From Dipetalonema caudispina (taxonomy: Eukaryota > Nematoda > Chromadorea > Rhabditida > Onchocercidae): DNA of 64,000 bases. Location of the stretch: positions 39,353 to 103,352 of the forward strand of contig JABVXV010000230.1 of NCBI GenBank assembly GCA_013365325.1, given 5' to 3'. Shown in pieces: positions 13,057 to 27,522 of the stretch. The position numbers and the translations under genes are program-made. The notes beneath the pieces are model-generated. The model was given only the letters and a program-made list of their open reading frames with translations. It was not told the DNA's origin and ran no database searches. Each line of letters begins with the position of its first letter. Within the stretch, counting starts at the first letter, position 1.

Positions 13057-16000
13057 CGTTTTGGAGCATCAATAATTGCACCAAATTTTACGATATTCAA
13101 AATAATCAAAATAGGTCGATAAATGAATGATTTTCTGAGCGAAAGCAGTATTTTAACTTTGGTTACTGAATGGAAACTAGGAAATTCCCTCAAAATGGCA
13201 ATTAACCTCTGTTCCGTGGTATATCTCTCTCAATATACCTTCAAATTTTCTATCCGCCCCCCTATTCCTGTCAACTACCTTTCTATCTCTTTCGACACTA
13301 CTATTATTGATGTCAACACTATATCATGAGAGGAGAAGGATACCGATCATAGGACATCAATCATTTCTTCTCTTCTAATTTTTTTTGGAAATTATTAATA
13401 ATATTAGCTAAGTTGAATTAAATTTACTATTTCTTCGAGTTCTTTAATTTATATATACATAAAAAGTAGAAATTATTCCTCTTTTGAAATTTATCATTTG
13501 TTGAAAATTATAATTTTCTTATCGAATACAATTTTATTTTTGAAATTTCATCGCTTGTAAGATTATTCAGATGCAAATTAAATCACTAATGAGAATGTTT
13601 CGGCTTAATTAATATTATTATTTTTGCTAATGTGTGAAAAAAAAGAAACAGAAAATTTTAAATACAACAAAGCATTGAGACGATTTTACAGTAAAATAAA
13701 ATGGATTTAACTGTTTCTTTCTTTCTTTTTCAGTTCAGCTGGGAAAATAAAACAAAATAAAATTTTGACTTATTGTATCTATGCTATATTCGACATAATG
13801 CTAGCTAAACCAAAGATTATCTGAAGTCAAATATGTCTGGAAATTTTTTAACCGTTGTAGAAGGGTATTTGCTATTTATTCTTTGGCCTATGATTTGATT
13901 TTAATTGAATCATAGAAAAATAGATCTAAAATTTTATGAACTTTCATATTTTTTTTTATGAACTTTCATAGAAATTTTATCATTTTAGATAAAATAGAAA
14001 ATGATCTGAGGATATAGCTTATCGTATCATTTATTTTAGAAAAAAGATGTGAGAAATTGATAAAAATTTAAGTTATTGCTCTATTCGTTTCCTAATATGG
14101 ATGGAATTTTGAAAGAGAAATTTAATATAATTGATCAATTAATTTGATTTAGCATTCAACTATTCAAATTAAAAAATAAATTAGTTGTTAGATTTCTTTA
14201 TATTGTTTCATAGACAGACACATGAGGATTGGTATCAAAAATTATATCGAAATAAATTTTAATAGAATATCTTTTATTTTGAGGAATATTGCACAAATCA
14301 TTTAAATTAATAGTAAATGAAAAATTCTATATAATGAAATTCGGAATAATGGTGAAATTGATTCAACCGATCCTTTAAAAAATGAAATGATTTTAAGCTG
14401 ATAATATAATAGTAAATAAAAATATCTGAAGAATAGTAGAAAATTTAACAGAGAAGTTGACAATTTTATTCCTCAATTACTGATGACAACTATTCTTGAC
14501 AAACGATGGTTTGTAAGTCCTTCTATAAATTTTGTTACTATAGTACGATTAGTAACTTAGTTTAATCAAATTTACCACCTTTTCACTTTCTCGTTTCCTT
14601 TAAAATGTAATTTTACAATTCCAAAAAAAATTCTAATTTAAAGAAGTTCTATCAAAGAAAAACAAAAATTTTCAAATCTCATCAAATACTTGCATTTTTC
14701 AAAATAAAAAAAAAAAGAAAAAGAAACCTTAAATTACCAAAATGACAATTATGAATACATTTGAGTGGAATGATAACTATTGTATAATATTTTAAGAAAA
14801 AAATTTGTCTGAAAATTAACTTATTACAGTCTTCAATAAATTTATTTCTTGTAACTAAAGTTATTTTTTCCCAATTAAATTACGTATCGATCATTCACAT
14901 TAATTAAGGTATAATACCTATGATAGTTGCAAATATTTAATAGTAAAATGATATAAAAATAGTAGTCGTACATAAAGCTTTCATTCCGATATTTCGTAGA
15001 GCATATTAAAAAAAAAATATTTCAAGTATATGCTTGCTTAATATTAAAAGAAATTTCATGTGGTGGAGTTTGCCATGCAACACATTTTGTGGCAGTAATT
15101 AGAATTAAATATATAATTAAATTTTAAATGTTTTAGAGTTATTTCTATTGCTAATAAATTGATAATTTGTACATTTAGCACTATTTACGTACCATTAAAA
15201 ATTTGTTTACAAAGTTAGCAAACATTTTTTTTTAAAAAATTTCTCATATAAAAAACAATTTATTATTGCACTTAAAAAGGAAATCTAATATAAAATATTT
15301 AATAATTTCTCGCCCAAATATTACTAAAAATTTCTTACGGAATTTACAATTTTCCTTAAATTATTAAATATTTATTTCAAATAGTATTTCTAACATCTAA
15401 TAATGAGTGCTTCATTAGGAACAAATTTTTTTCCTAATTAATTGAAAGTTTCATTTAACAGTGAACATTCTTTCATTGTATCTCTTATCATTTTTTTTTT
15501 TTTTTTTTATAAAATTCGCATTTCACTTTTGTTACCGCAACAGAAAATTTTCTTTCCTTTTCCTCAATTCTGTCTTTTTACTTCAATCTAAGTTGTAAAC
15601 AAACTTGCAATCTAATTCCGACATCTTATAAACCTGTGGATTTAGTAGTTCAAATAAATTTCTTGCCGAAAAAATTTTGAAATATGTCTTTAGATCGTTC
15701 TTTTTGAAATATTTCAAGCAGCAATTTCTTTAATTGTTCCTTAATTAGTGAAAAAAAAAGTGGTGTTAAAATTTTAATGGAATCTTTAAGTTTTCAAAAT
15801 TTCAAATTTCAAGAAGTAAAAAACTGCCTGAGTCATTTTAAGCGAATATCAAAATTTTAACTCAAGTATCTAATCCAATTTTGTGATAACTATGCATGTG
15901 TAGCAAATTATTTAATACTGTAATTTCTTTTAGCAGTAATCTTTAAGCAAAAAAAAAAAAAAGAAAAAAAATTTCAATGTCATTACCAACTATAATTAGT

Positions 16001-17900
16001 CGTGTAATTATAAAAAGAGGAAAAAAAAAAAGGAGCGAAATCAGTTCTTAATCAATTTCTTTCTATTTGTTCGTCAGCAAACAATTTTTCATAAAAATTT
16101 GGTTCTATACAAAAATAAATGTATTGCCAAATAAGAGAGAAATAACATAAAAAATACAAATCGTAAAATAAAAAAAAAAAAAATGAAAAAATTGATCGAT
16201 TCATATCTCATTCGTTAGTCTTAAATGTAAAATCAATTCACAAATGAAGGTTGAAGGAAGTCTAAAAAGAAAAGGACATTGAAAAAAAAAGAAAAAAAGA
16301 AAAAAAAAAAAAAAACATTAGCCGAAATGGTGACAGTAATAACAACAATAATTATCGAATCCTGTTATTTTGTAAGAGTAAACTGAACGATATGTTAACT
16401 GAAAATTCAATTCAATCAAAATTTTTTCTTCGAAAATTAAATTCCGATAAGCATTTTTTTTCTCAATGTTTTGCCTGATTAAAATATTAATAGTATAAAT
16501 GCTTTCAATTGAAATAGTTAATTAATATAATGTAATATATTAGAAAATATGAGACAATATCAAAATTTATCGGAAAACGAAGAAAAATTTGTTTGAGAAC
16601 CAATTGTAAAGATGAATGTGATAGAAAAGTATGAAGCTTCAAGATAAGTTATCCGTTCAAATAATGCGAATAAAATATGCTAATCTGAGGGAACATAAAC
16701 CTTTTATTGATTGCAATATCCTTGTTTTTTTGCAAATTGAAAAGTAAAATTGATCATTTAGGCTAATATTGATCATTTTACTAACATTTCTCGACTTTAA
16801 ATAAATATCTTCATAATATACAATTGACTTTATTCGGTTACTTATACTTGTAAATATCTATTAATTGTATGCAAGGTTTGCAAACATATCCATCCTTTAC
16901 TAAGCAAATTAAATATGATGTTTGAAGTGATTAATATTATGAATGATATCTTAAAAAGAAAAAAAATAAAATAAAATAAAATAAAAAAACATAAAATAAA
17001 AGCTAAGAAATTTTCCAATATTGGTTAGTGTAACAAAAACCTTTTATTGGTGCAACAATAAGAGCATAAATTACAACAATAAATCGTCCTATCTTCGTAA
17101 TTAATGTAACAAAACTATAACATAAAATTTCTTGTGATCAAATTTAGAAAGAAATATTTGCAATTTTAATGATATCCATTTAGTTGATTATCGATAATTC
17201 AATTATGCTATTGTTGATTTCATTATTGAATTTCTAATAGTTTGAGTTGAAATGAAGATTATTTATTTCATCATTAAAAATCATCATTAACTTCATTGAT
17301 ACTTGAAATTTGCAAAGGATATTTATTCAATCCAACAAGAATAGCAATAAAGGTAGTAAAAAGTATCGATGAAGCAATAATCCATTGAGTCTTTTTTCAT
17401 TCCATATTCGACCTACTTGAAATTGACAAATAGTAGAAAATCTCAAATTACTTCTAAGAGATTGATGTACTTCATTTGTACCATATATATGATTACAAAC
17501 AATTAATTAATTAGTCATCCTTTTTCAAGTAGTTACTGAGGATCTGTTATTAATAAATAAAATTATGTACTTCAGTAAAAGATAAACGCAATATTTGGAA
17601 GTTTTCTCCAATAATATCCTTAATAGAAATTGGTTTAAGTGAACCTTTATTACTTTATTATTATTACTACTTCTATTACTAGAAAATTTAAACACTTACA
17701 CCAACTGAAACATATGTAATAGTTTCTGATTTTTACCTTATCATTAGCTTTTGTTTTTTCTTTCTGTTTATTTTTGTTTTATTTTTCATTATACTTTGAA
17801 ATTTCTTGGCCTGAAATCAGCCGAATGAAAGCGTAAGTATGGGATGATAGAGTAATCAGTGTAGTAGTTCATATAATTTGTGGATAACGTAATCAGTACG
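13057..17900. other. Gene-poor AT-rich intergenic region, part 1
   Basis: No exon could be supported on either strand. The left end should contain the kinesin promoter. The short open frame at 13123-13329 (68 codons) shows no splice context or family resemblance. The rest is A/T runs, with an AAAAT-type repeat near 16963-17000. Confidence 0.6.
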
Positions 17901-18049
17901 GTAGGTTCTGATAATTTTTGAACTTCCAGATTCAGAATGATCTCATTTTTCTAAAAAATTTCACAAAAACAAACAAAATGCAGAATGCGATTATTTCCAA
18001 CTGTCAACTGATAATGAAATCCTCTCTGTTTTTGTTATCAACCAACCAA

Positions 18050-19088
18050 GGAAATTGCTGGCCAGATATATCTCGCAACAATAACGGTAAGAATTGCAGT
18101 ACATTTCGACATTGCAGAAGCGTAGGCAAAATGATACATTTTGCATTTGCAAATTAGTATTAACAACTGAAGAAGATTTTAGAAACAAAATTTAAGAAAT
18201 GTGAAATTTAAGAAAAAGATTGAAAAATAATATCCTTTCAGGTAATTAAACTACGTAGTGTTACATTGTGATGGAAGAGTAGATTCTGCAAACTTTCAGT
18301 TTGTTCGTCATTGGAAATCTTCCGGAATATTTTTGAGCGAAATTGATTGGGTGGAAAATCTATAAGACGAAGTTTTACATATAGTTGAACAAAAACTGAC
18401 AAGAATTAATATCTGTTTTATTTTACATATGTTAGTTGATTAATTGATTTCCAATACTATATTGTTGAGAGCTGAAGTTCTAAGATACTACTTGCAACAA
18501 TAAGCTCAAGAAAAACACAAAACTGCTCTATCCTATGGTTTATCAAGCAAATCACAACGATCTGAAATAGAAAATATAGTTGAAATACTTTGATTTATAC
18601 CTTTCCCTTATTAATGGTCAGTTATTAACACATAAATTTATATCATTCCTTATTAATGAACTTAATAATCACTGATAACACAAATATTCGTCTGTTCACA
18701 GTGGATTGTTATTTATCATTAACGGAAATTTTTTTGCAGTATTCCGATCAACTAATTAAATGGTTAGTAGCCCCACAAAATGCATGTTTAAAAAATTCAT
18801 GTCGCAAATAATCTACCACAGAGACAGTGAATTTAATGAAGTGATTATAGCGACACGTGATACGTGATCAAAAATGGATGTTTCACGTTCATCACGACTG
18901 GAAATATCTAAAAGAATAAACAAAATGAAGCCACGCTGAAATGTCGAACAGATGAAAAAGAGCCAAGCAATTTCATATTCCAAGTATAAGTCCATTTGTG
19001 AACACATTACTCTATCACGTGTGATTTTGCGTAATTCTAAAGAAAAAAAATATATATATTTCAGGATGAGCTCATTCTCCTGAATCAC
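18050..19088. pseudogene. Degenerate coding-like segment, family unknown
   Basis: This kilobase is less AT-biased than its surroundings and reads like decayed coding sequence. On the plus strand one frame runs from 18249 to 18592 with amino-acid composition typical of protein (for example VLHCDGRVDSANFQFVRHWK) but has internal stops at about 18363, 18438 and 18501. A second plus frame, 18799-19080, has SEFNEVIIATRD and EISKRINKMKPR with two internal stops. The minus strand carries a fully open 91-codon frame over 18813-19088 whose exon-like part follows a TTTCTTTAG acceptor, and a shorter frame at 17991-18188 also after an acceptor. I cannot decide the strand or family. It could be a broken host gene, an old mobile element, or exons of a divergent live gene. 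Confidence 0.3.
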
Positions 19089-19199
19089 ATATTCAGGAAA
19101 ACAGGATTGACATTGTGATTTGTGCCTTGTGGTTGGTGCATTTATGGAAGTGGCTTAGTTCATCAATTCGGTATCTATCACATATTATTCATAATATTA

Positions 19200-20560
19200 C
19201 GAATATTGTGAAACCTATTCGGAAAATGGATCGAATTTTTCATTGAAACGGAAGATTCAGAAACGGAAAAGATTAGTTTCGATGATGGCAATGTAAAAAC
19301 GATAAAAATAGTGAACATTTTCTTCTCCTACTGTTACTTATTCTCTCTTTTCTTATTTGTATTCTGTATAAATTTGAATTTTGTTTTTAACAAAGTGAAA
19401 AAAGCAAAAAAAAAAAAGAAAAAAATGCCTTGTATTCCCATTTCCATCCAATGGATATCGATCAAATCGGCCGAAATAATTGCAATTATTTATCAAATAA
19501 GAGCAATTGCAGAAATTAAACCATTTAAAATTGGAATCATAACAAATCGTTGAAACGATACAATGGTAAAAAATGAAAAGCAATGAAATTCCGCTAAAAG
19601 AAGAGCTCATAACTACGAAACGAAATTCTCAAATAATAACCTCATATAAAGGAATGAGTAATTACTCATAGGGAAAGAATAACTAACTATCGCGCGAATT
19701 ACACTGATGAAAATACAAAATCAAATTTCATTTGCAATCTCCAAAATTATCCTCAACGCACTGAACTTTTCCGTCAGATCAGCGATATCTGATTTTCATT
19801 TTAGTTCATTTTTTAACTTTCTGCTTATTTTGCTCATATGGTACTATTATTACCTATACTGCTTATGTCAACCTGTTGATAAAATCGAATTCTCTTCTGA
19901 TTTCCAAGAACCATCCATATTTAAACATGATAAGGTAAAACTTCCTTGTAGTGATTCATTTGGTTCCAAATGCAGCGAACTTATATCACACGATGCACCG
20001 ATTTGTTTTGAATGAAATTCTAGCAAGTATAAAATTAAATCTAAGATTTTATGATGTTTAGAAAACGGAGAAAAGCACGAATTTCGAAGCAGAATGAATT
20101 CGATTCAATGGAGCAGAACATTTTCTCACTGATTAGTTATTCTTTTTCTTATTTATTTGTATTTGTAAGAGATTTGATTTTTTTGTTTTGTTGTATTGAT
20201 AGAATGAAGCGAATCAGTGAAGCTATTAGAAAAATCAAAAAAGATCAAAAAAAAAAAAAAAAAAGTGGAAGAAGAAAAAATGAAAGAAGTAAAAGGTAAA
20301 AAAAGGTTAAAATGAAAGAAGGAACTAAAGAAAAAGAAAAAAAGTAATTTTATTAATTTATGCTGACTGTATTTATCTTTTTTTCTGTATTTTTTTTTAT
20401 TTTGTTTGCATTAATTTACATTTTCTGTATTTCGCTTTTTCTGATTAATTCATTCGTTTTATTTCCTTATTCATTATCGATTTCAAAGTATTGTCAATGT
20501 TGTATTATTATTATTATTATTATTAAAATGAATAGCAGTGATCTCTTCAGGTAAAATGGT
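19200..20560. other. Coding-like but unassigned intergenic stretch
   Basis: Several short plus-strand frames occur, the most protein-like being 19707-20015 (102 codons, hydrophobic stretch near residues 36-54, then KHDKVKLPCSDSFGSKC). A minus frame at 19353-19610 starts with a signal-peptide-like segment. None joins to a neighbour with consistent phases or matches a family I know. A TAT/ATT repeat closes the stretch near 20501-20526. It may be an extension of the decayed segment to the left. Confidence 0.2.
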
Positions 20561-23500
20561 CTGATCATGAAATTTTTTCTGAGATCTTCTTGTTCAGCTT
20601 ATTTAGAGAAAAAATTTCTGGCCTCAATCAGTAAGATTTGCCTTTACTTTCTTATTTTCATTAAATTTGTCTATTTCAAATATTGGCCTGAGATTATTAT
20701 TCTTCACTAATGCAAATTCATTTGTAAGCTAGAAGGCCTTTTATGGCAATGTGCTAAAGTGTTTTGCAAGAATTATAGGATCATTAATAAGTAATTAGTT
20801 GCCCATAATTAGATTATTAGAAAAAATTAAACCTGCATTTTATACTGGAATCACTTTAATTATTATTGCATTATTTCTGGACTTTCCATTTTCCCACCTG
20901 TAGTTGTATTAATTTACTCTTGATTTTTATTCTTCATTTTCTCTCCATGTTTAAAATCCAGAAGCTAAGAAAAATTTATTGAAGTTTGGATTCTGTTTAT
21001 GATTCATAATTCATGTTGATATTATCACTCTAGTATAGTCTAGATATACAAGTTGGGCACTTTATTTGATCAGGTCTCATGCTAGGTTGTATATTTAAAA
21101 GTACTGAAACAATAATATTCATCTTACTCATTTCTATATCATGGATAAAATAGATAGAAATAATGAATATCAGAATTATTCATTTCTATAATTCATGCAA
21201 ATAGAACTGACCCTCAAATGGACTTGGTTCTCTGTATCTAAGTTTTGGCTTCAATTGAAAACAACGGTAACTGAAAGTATCTATGGATTGTATATTACTC
21301 ATACAACTAAAATGAATGCTACATTATAGCAGTAACTGATCTAATATGTATAGTAATACTTACGACATATACAGTAGTACCCAATTTAAAAAAAAAAAAA
21401 AAAAAAAATATGTTTTGCTTCCACGTTTTCACATTTTTCCATTATCATGCTAATGAAGGTTTTATATAAATATTTTTGTAACATTGCTTGAGATAACTTT
21501 ACTATAAACTAAACCTAACGGATATAGTTTCAGACATTTTCTATGCAAAGAATTAGTTGCATATGTAGTAATGATATTACGATTGTAGTAAAACTTCCAA
21601 TAATGCGTACATCAATAAAATACACTTATTTAGCAGTCTTTTTTACGATAAATTGATCGTTTCGTTTTGCAATACCAATAGCAAATTTAGAATTGGTTTT
21701 TATATTGATCAAAAATTTGCTGAAATTTAATCACTTTTTTTTTGCAAATTTCTTTGCAGCAAAATGGTTTTCGCAAATTTCAATATTTATTGCCAAAGGT
21801 ATTAATGTTGACGAAAACATTTTTCAATCAGTTCTTGAATCATGAATTTCAGAATTGATAAAGGTTGCATTTCGTTCTGTTTCGAATAAGACTTGAATAA
21901 TCTCATAGATAAATATGATAAAAAATTTTGCATTACCTCTTCAGAATATTTGAGTTTTTCGATATTTCTGTGTTACTGATTTCAAGGAAATTCTACATAC
22001 TTCACTGTCTTGTTTTTTTAATCCAAGCTATTTCCAAATACTAAATCAAAATTCTTGGAAGTAAAGTATGGAAGTAACATTGCTAAGCATACTAATGATA
22101 AAATGTATACGAATTTGCGCATGGAGCTTATACAATTACTACAAATATGTCAAAAGATTTTTTTTTTTTGGAAGGAATTTTTCCCCGATCCAAACTGAAT
22201 TTCATGTTGAAACTGTTACCATCAGTAATTTGATACCATATTAAAGTTAAGAAATCTTACAACTTCTTCAATATTTTAATAGTCAAAGTTACTGAATGCT
22301 CGGAATTTTTATCTGTTTCAACCAATAAATTACAATTTAGCTATTGCTTTAATTTCCAAATATATTTATCAACATTACTAATTTTGATTAAATTCAATTT
22401 GTTTAAAGGTAAAGTAGGATAAGCAAAAAATTCTCAAATGAATCAACGAAATATCCTTTTGACTAATCGAATTGCAATTTTCATGAAATCCGTGTTTATT
22501 ACGTATCAAATATAATTGAATAATAATGCTTGATCGACTCAATCGTCAAGTTCAATGTGATCAATCGATTGGTGCTTTCTGCAAAAGAATTCATTTATCC
22601 ATCTGTTAATATTTTATCTTCAGCATAATCATTAGTAATGCCAAAGATGCTTCGCAGAAAGTAATGAAAATGAGAAGTCCAATAACATCAACATTTCCAA
22701 TAATTGTACACGTAATACTATAAATATGACAAAAAAAATGTTTTAAAATCTTAAATTGAAGAATAAAATGCAATTTTAGTTCCACTGCTTATTATATCTT
22801 TGGCCAATTAATATACATTTATCAATGAATTATATTTATTTATCACTACAAATAATAGAAAATAAGATATTAAAATTAAAGTATAAAAAGAATTATGTCA
22901 GAGAAACGAAGAGGGATAAGAATGAATTTGTTTTTTTTTGATGAAATTATTATAATGACAATTCTGATTGATATAACATTTGTCATGGAGGAAATGGTTT
23001 GTTTCGGATGATGCAACAGAATAAATTTTGCAATCTTTGATCGTACAATGCAGCAAAATTAAATTCCCTTTTGAAATTTGCTAAACAAAATTTCATTCAT
23101 TCATTCATCGGTGGCAAATATTCCCGACATGTTTATACCGTTGATTATTCATTTTTTTCTTTTTTTTTTTTTATGATTCTTTTTATGCATTCATCATGAT
23201 CAACTTGAATTAAATGAGAGAATTGTCAAAAATTTCTACACAAAATTGTTTTTTTTTTTCTTTTTTGAATACCATATCGTAAATTTTTGAAAGTGTTATT
23301 TGTTTGATTTCTTTTCCAAGTACTATAATACAAATTTTTAAAAGTACAATTCTTTCCATTATATTAAATAAATTGCTTTCTTATTTCAAAAAATTTAATT
23401 TATAACTTCCAGTGTTCCAGAAATATGCAAATATTTAATTGCTGATATTAAACGACAATTATAAAATCTGATTGTATAAATGCTTTGCAAATTTATAATC

Positions 23501-26500
23501 AGCAAATAAATCATTCTTCCTTCTTGTCATTCAATTTTCTTCTCCACATATATTTTAATGTCGTATGACACGCAGCAGGAAAAAATTTTCAAACTTGAAA
23601 CATCTATCAAATAGTTTAATTTCATTAATCAATAGCTAATACATCATTATTTTAAGAATTTTACAATGTTCTACAATAAATTTTACAATTTTTATGACAA
23701 ATTTAATCAGCCTATTGCACCAGCGGATATTCACTGTAATTATGTTAATGAGTGATAGTATCAAACTATTTCTTTTTATAAGCTTTTGAATAAACAACAA
23801 AAAAAAAAAAAAAAAAAAAGAAAATTAAGAACATACCAAGCAATTTAAGCAAAAAGTTTAGTTTAGTATTTAATGCTGTACATATCATTTTTAGAAAAGA
23901 ATATGCACATTTTGTTGTAATATGAGTAGTATCGGTATTATTATGTTAATCAGTATGACTCACTAAAATTCCTCATTTAAAACAGTCATATTTCGTTTCA
24001 TTGTGATAATATTAATGAATCAAAATTTGGTAAATGATTTACAGTTTTAACTATCTAAACTCTTCCCCACAATTCACAGTTAATGTATATTTTCCTCATT
24101 TCACTTTTCGAATTAGTCTTAATTAGCTATCATTACGATATCTTCTTGGTCACATCCTCGTCCATCAAAGTTCTATTCTAAAGTAGGAAAATTACAAGAG
24201 TCAAACGTATCTATTTAAGTCAATCGTTTCATTCTGATTCATTTTATGGTTTCATTCATTCATCAATTCATTGAATGGAATCAATAATTCGATCAATAGT
24301 GTATTTTCTACAAGCCTTCTTTATTTCAACATTTTTTGGTTACAAATTGAGTTTCATACCTAATTTAATTCCAATTAAAATTATACTATTTCATTGGAAA
24401 TAGGTGTTAATTTGATTTTACAACCACTCTTCTACATTATCATTGTTATAATCACGAAAAAAAAAAACTTTTTACTATCCAAAAATTAATCTATTTTGTA
24501 CTGAAATGTTTATTAGGGCTTTTTTTTTTTCGTAATTTCATCAACAACAAATATTGCTAAATGTTATCATCTACTTCAACAGTGTTTATGAATTAAGAAT
24601 TTTATTACACAAAGACAGACCATCAAACGATGCTTTTTTTAACAACTTTCATCAAAAAAAAATTCAATAATGATATTTCAAAATTTTAATAAAAAGTTTA
24701 CTGATTGGGCCTAATATATCATTCATGAATGGCAGATGCATAAATGAATAAAAGGATGTTGAAGGGGAAAAGCAAACAAATTAGGCCTGAAACATGCCTA
24801 TCATTTTTAATTTCATATCTCTGCTAAACTCTTTTGCTTTTCATAAACCATTTTCTTTTTGTTTCGAAAAATTTTTATTCACAAATTTTTCAATAATACT
24901 TTTGCAAGCTCAATCATTTTCATATGATTCATAAATAATGGAAATAAAATGTGAAAATTACAAAATATAAAAAACAAAAGATTGAGGAAAATTGGATCTT
25001 TCGTTTATTTTTTCACAAAAGGAATCGAAAATAAAAAAAAAGAGAAAAGGAATAAAATATGTATATTTTTATTACAATATAATATATCTTACAATGCTTT
25101 TAAATACAATCCAAATATTCAACATCCATTATTTGAAATTTATATTAAATAGAATGATTAACATGGTGAAAATGACAATTTTACTTCATCTTTACATTTT
25201 AACAACTTTTTTTATAACAATTCAGAAAATGTTTAGCTAAAATATGTTAACTGATTAAATCAAACACATACTAATTGATTTAATCGGTGATAAAGATGGA
25301 TCATTTAACTGATTAAAGAGTTTAATCATTCTATAAAATGCTAATAAAAATTATTAGTGACTTAGCTGATGAATAACCTACAGGTCAACCAATTATAAAT
25401 TGAAAATAAAAATCTAAGTTAAAAAAATGAATAATCCGACTATAAGTTATGATTTTTAAGGAATAATAATCCGCAAATCTCAGTTATTTCTTATCATTTG
25501 TTAAAAATTTAATATTTCCAATCAAATATTAGAATTTTACAAATATTTTTGCAAATGAATCTTTTAAAGAATATATAATAATTTGCACCTAAAATTAATA
25601 TTAATTTTATTGCAAAACAGTCTTCTATTTTAATAGAAAAATTTTTTCCAATTTTCTATTTGACAAAGAAACTTAGATTTATTATCATTAGATGGTATCA
25701 CTGATTGTTTGAAAAAAAAAAGCAAAAAAAATACAAAAATAATCGGCTGAACTTTTCTTTTCTTCCTTTTTTGTACTAATCGCTTCATATATTTCTCATT
25801 TGATATTTTTCATTCCATAATTTTTTGTTTGATTTTGAATGATAATTCATTTATTGCATATCCTAAATTCCTCCTTGGATTAGATAAAAAAAAATGTTAA
25901 ATAAAAATTTAATACTTCGAACTGTATCTTCCTTATTCTAAAAACCGATAACCGATCACATTGTGCAACGATTTATTCTTCCACTTTTACCATACAAATA
26001 TTCAACTTCATATTTTTATTACATATGCCAAAAGTTTAAAATAATGTCAAAATCTAATTGTTATTGTTTATCACAGGAAAAAAAAATCAATAGGAGGAAT
26101 TTAAACTTTTTATCAATTTTGTATTAACAAATTTTGCAATGTATTTTATTAAAACAGAATTTCTCTTTTAATCAGCATAACTTAAGCATAATTTTACTTA
26201 TGTTATTGCTATTATGAAATCAATGAAATAATAACAAAATGAATGAAAAGTGTAATTTATTTGCTTACTAACAGTGATTGTTATGAGTAAAGTTTTGAAT
26301 AGTTGTTATTCATATTTATGAAAACTGTGGCTTTTTTTTTTTTTTAATTTTTAAAATTTTTAATTCTCCATTCATTTCAATCCTTTTTCTTAGTAAATTA
26401 CTTTTTTATATCTATTTTTTATGCTTATTCGTTCAAAATGTTCGCTTCTTTAAACACCTTATTTTTAATAATGATAAAGTTTTGCTGAAATGTTATGTTC

Positions 26501-27430
26501 TTCATACATCTTTATATTTGTCCATTTGCAATAATGATATGAATTTAAGTTCTAATTTTATATGGCTTTAAATTCAATTTGATAGCGAAACGATTTCAAG
26601 TTATGATATGGCTTCAAACTTAAATTGCTAGTGATAAGCTCTAACTTCAACTTCTTGATCATATTTCTCAGAATGTTAAAAGCTTCACCTCATTCTTATG
26701 CAATCAAATCACATAATTTTATAATATTATCAGTTTTTTGCTCTTTTTTGTTGCAAAAATTGTGAAATTTTTTTCCAACAAATTATATTATATCCACCGA
26801 ATTTGAAATTGTTTTGCTATTTCTTAAATTCTGAATAATAAATGATATCACTTATCGGATTCTCCAAAAATACTGATTGCTTTTGAAGTTCTAGAAAAGA
26901 GTAAACATCAGCTGAAGTAAGCGAAAGCAATGGTATGAATAATAAAGCTTTGTTAAATGGCAACATTACTATCAAAGAGTTGACGCAAAAATTGATAGTT
27001 TTCCATTGTTGAACAATATTTGTTGGTGATAGAAAGATAGATTCCCTCTTTCATCAATAATTTCTACATGTTGATCTTATCTTCTTTTCAATTTCGATAT
27101 TTCAAAATTTAATTCAAACCTAGAAAATTGCGGTAATTTCAACATTTCATTTTTATTTGAGTTATTTCATTATTACTGTAATAAGAAATTCCCCTATATA
27201 CATATAATACTATCAGTAACAATTCCATGCGATTCTATTTGAAGCATACATTAAGACCACTGGGCAACATTTTTGAAGATATGATAAGTGCAACAAACTA
27301 TTCTCATATTTACACCAATTTAAAACTCTTATTTTTACTCAAAATTTAAATTTAAATCAAATTCCAGTTTATTTTTTTCTAACCGAATAAATACATGCTG
27401 CAAGCATATCCAAGTAACGTAAAATGTTTC
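20561..27430. other. Gene-poor AT-rich intergenic region, part 2
   Basis: No supportable exon on either strand. The stretch has many mononucleotide runs, such as A-runs near 21389-21407 and 23800-23819. An open frame at 24992-25240 is Ile/Leu/Lys-rich and looks like chance. A slightly more structured piece near 22480-22720 is reported among the findings. Confidence 0.55.
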
Positions 27431-27436
27431 ATTTCT

Positions 27437-27522
27437 AATTAGCTAATACTTTCTTCCATCATCTTATCTCGGCAAGACTACTCTCGTTAAGCTAAGTTGA
27501 CAGAAGGAAGTATTAGCTAATT
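27437..27522. ncRNA. Candidate microRNA-precursor-like hairpin
   Basis: The 86-nt segment folds on itself. The arm at 27437-27469 pairs with the arm at 27490-27522 in 28 Watson-Crick pairs plus one G-U wobble out of 33 positions, leaving a loop of about 20 nt. The first 15 pairs are perfect, and the inner stem has small internal mismatches, the pattern expected of a Drosha/Dicer substrate. The hairpin could be transcribed from either strand. I recognise no known mature microRNA in it. It lies about 570 bp upstream of the prominin gene. It could also be a remnant of a small inverted-repeat element. Confidence 0.4.
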
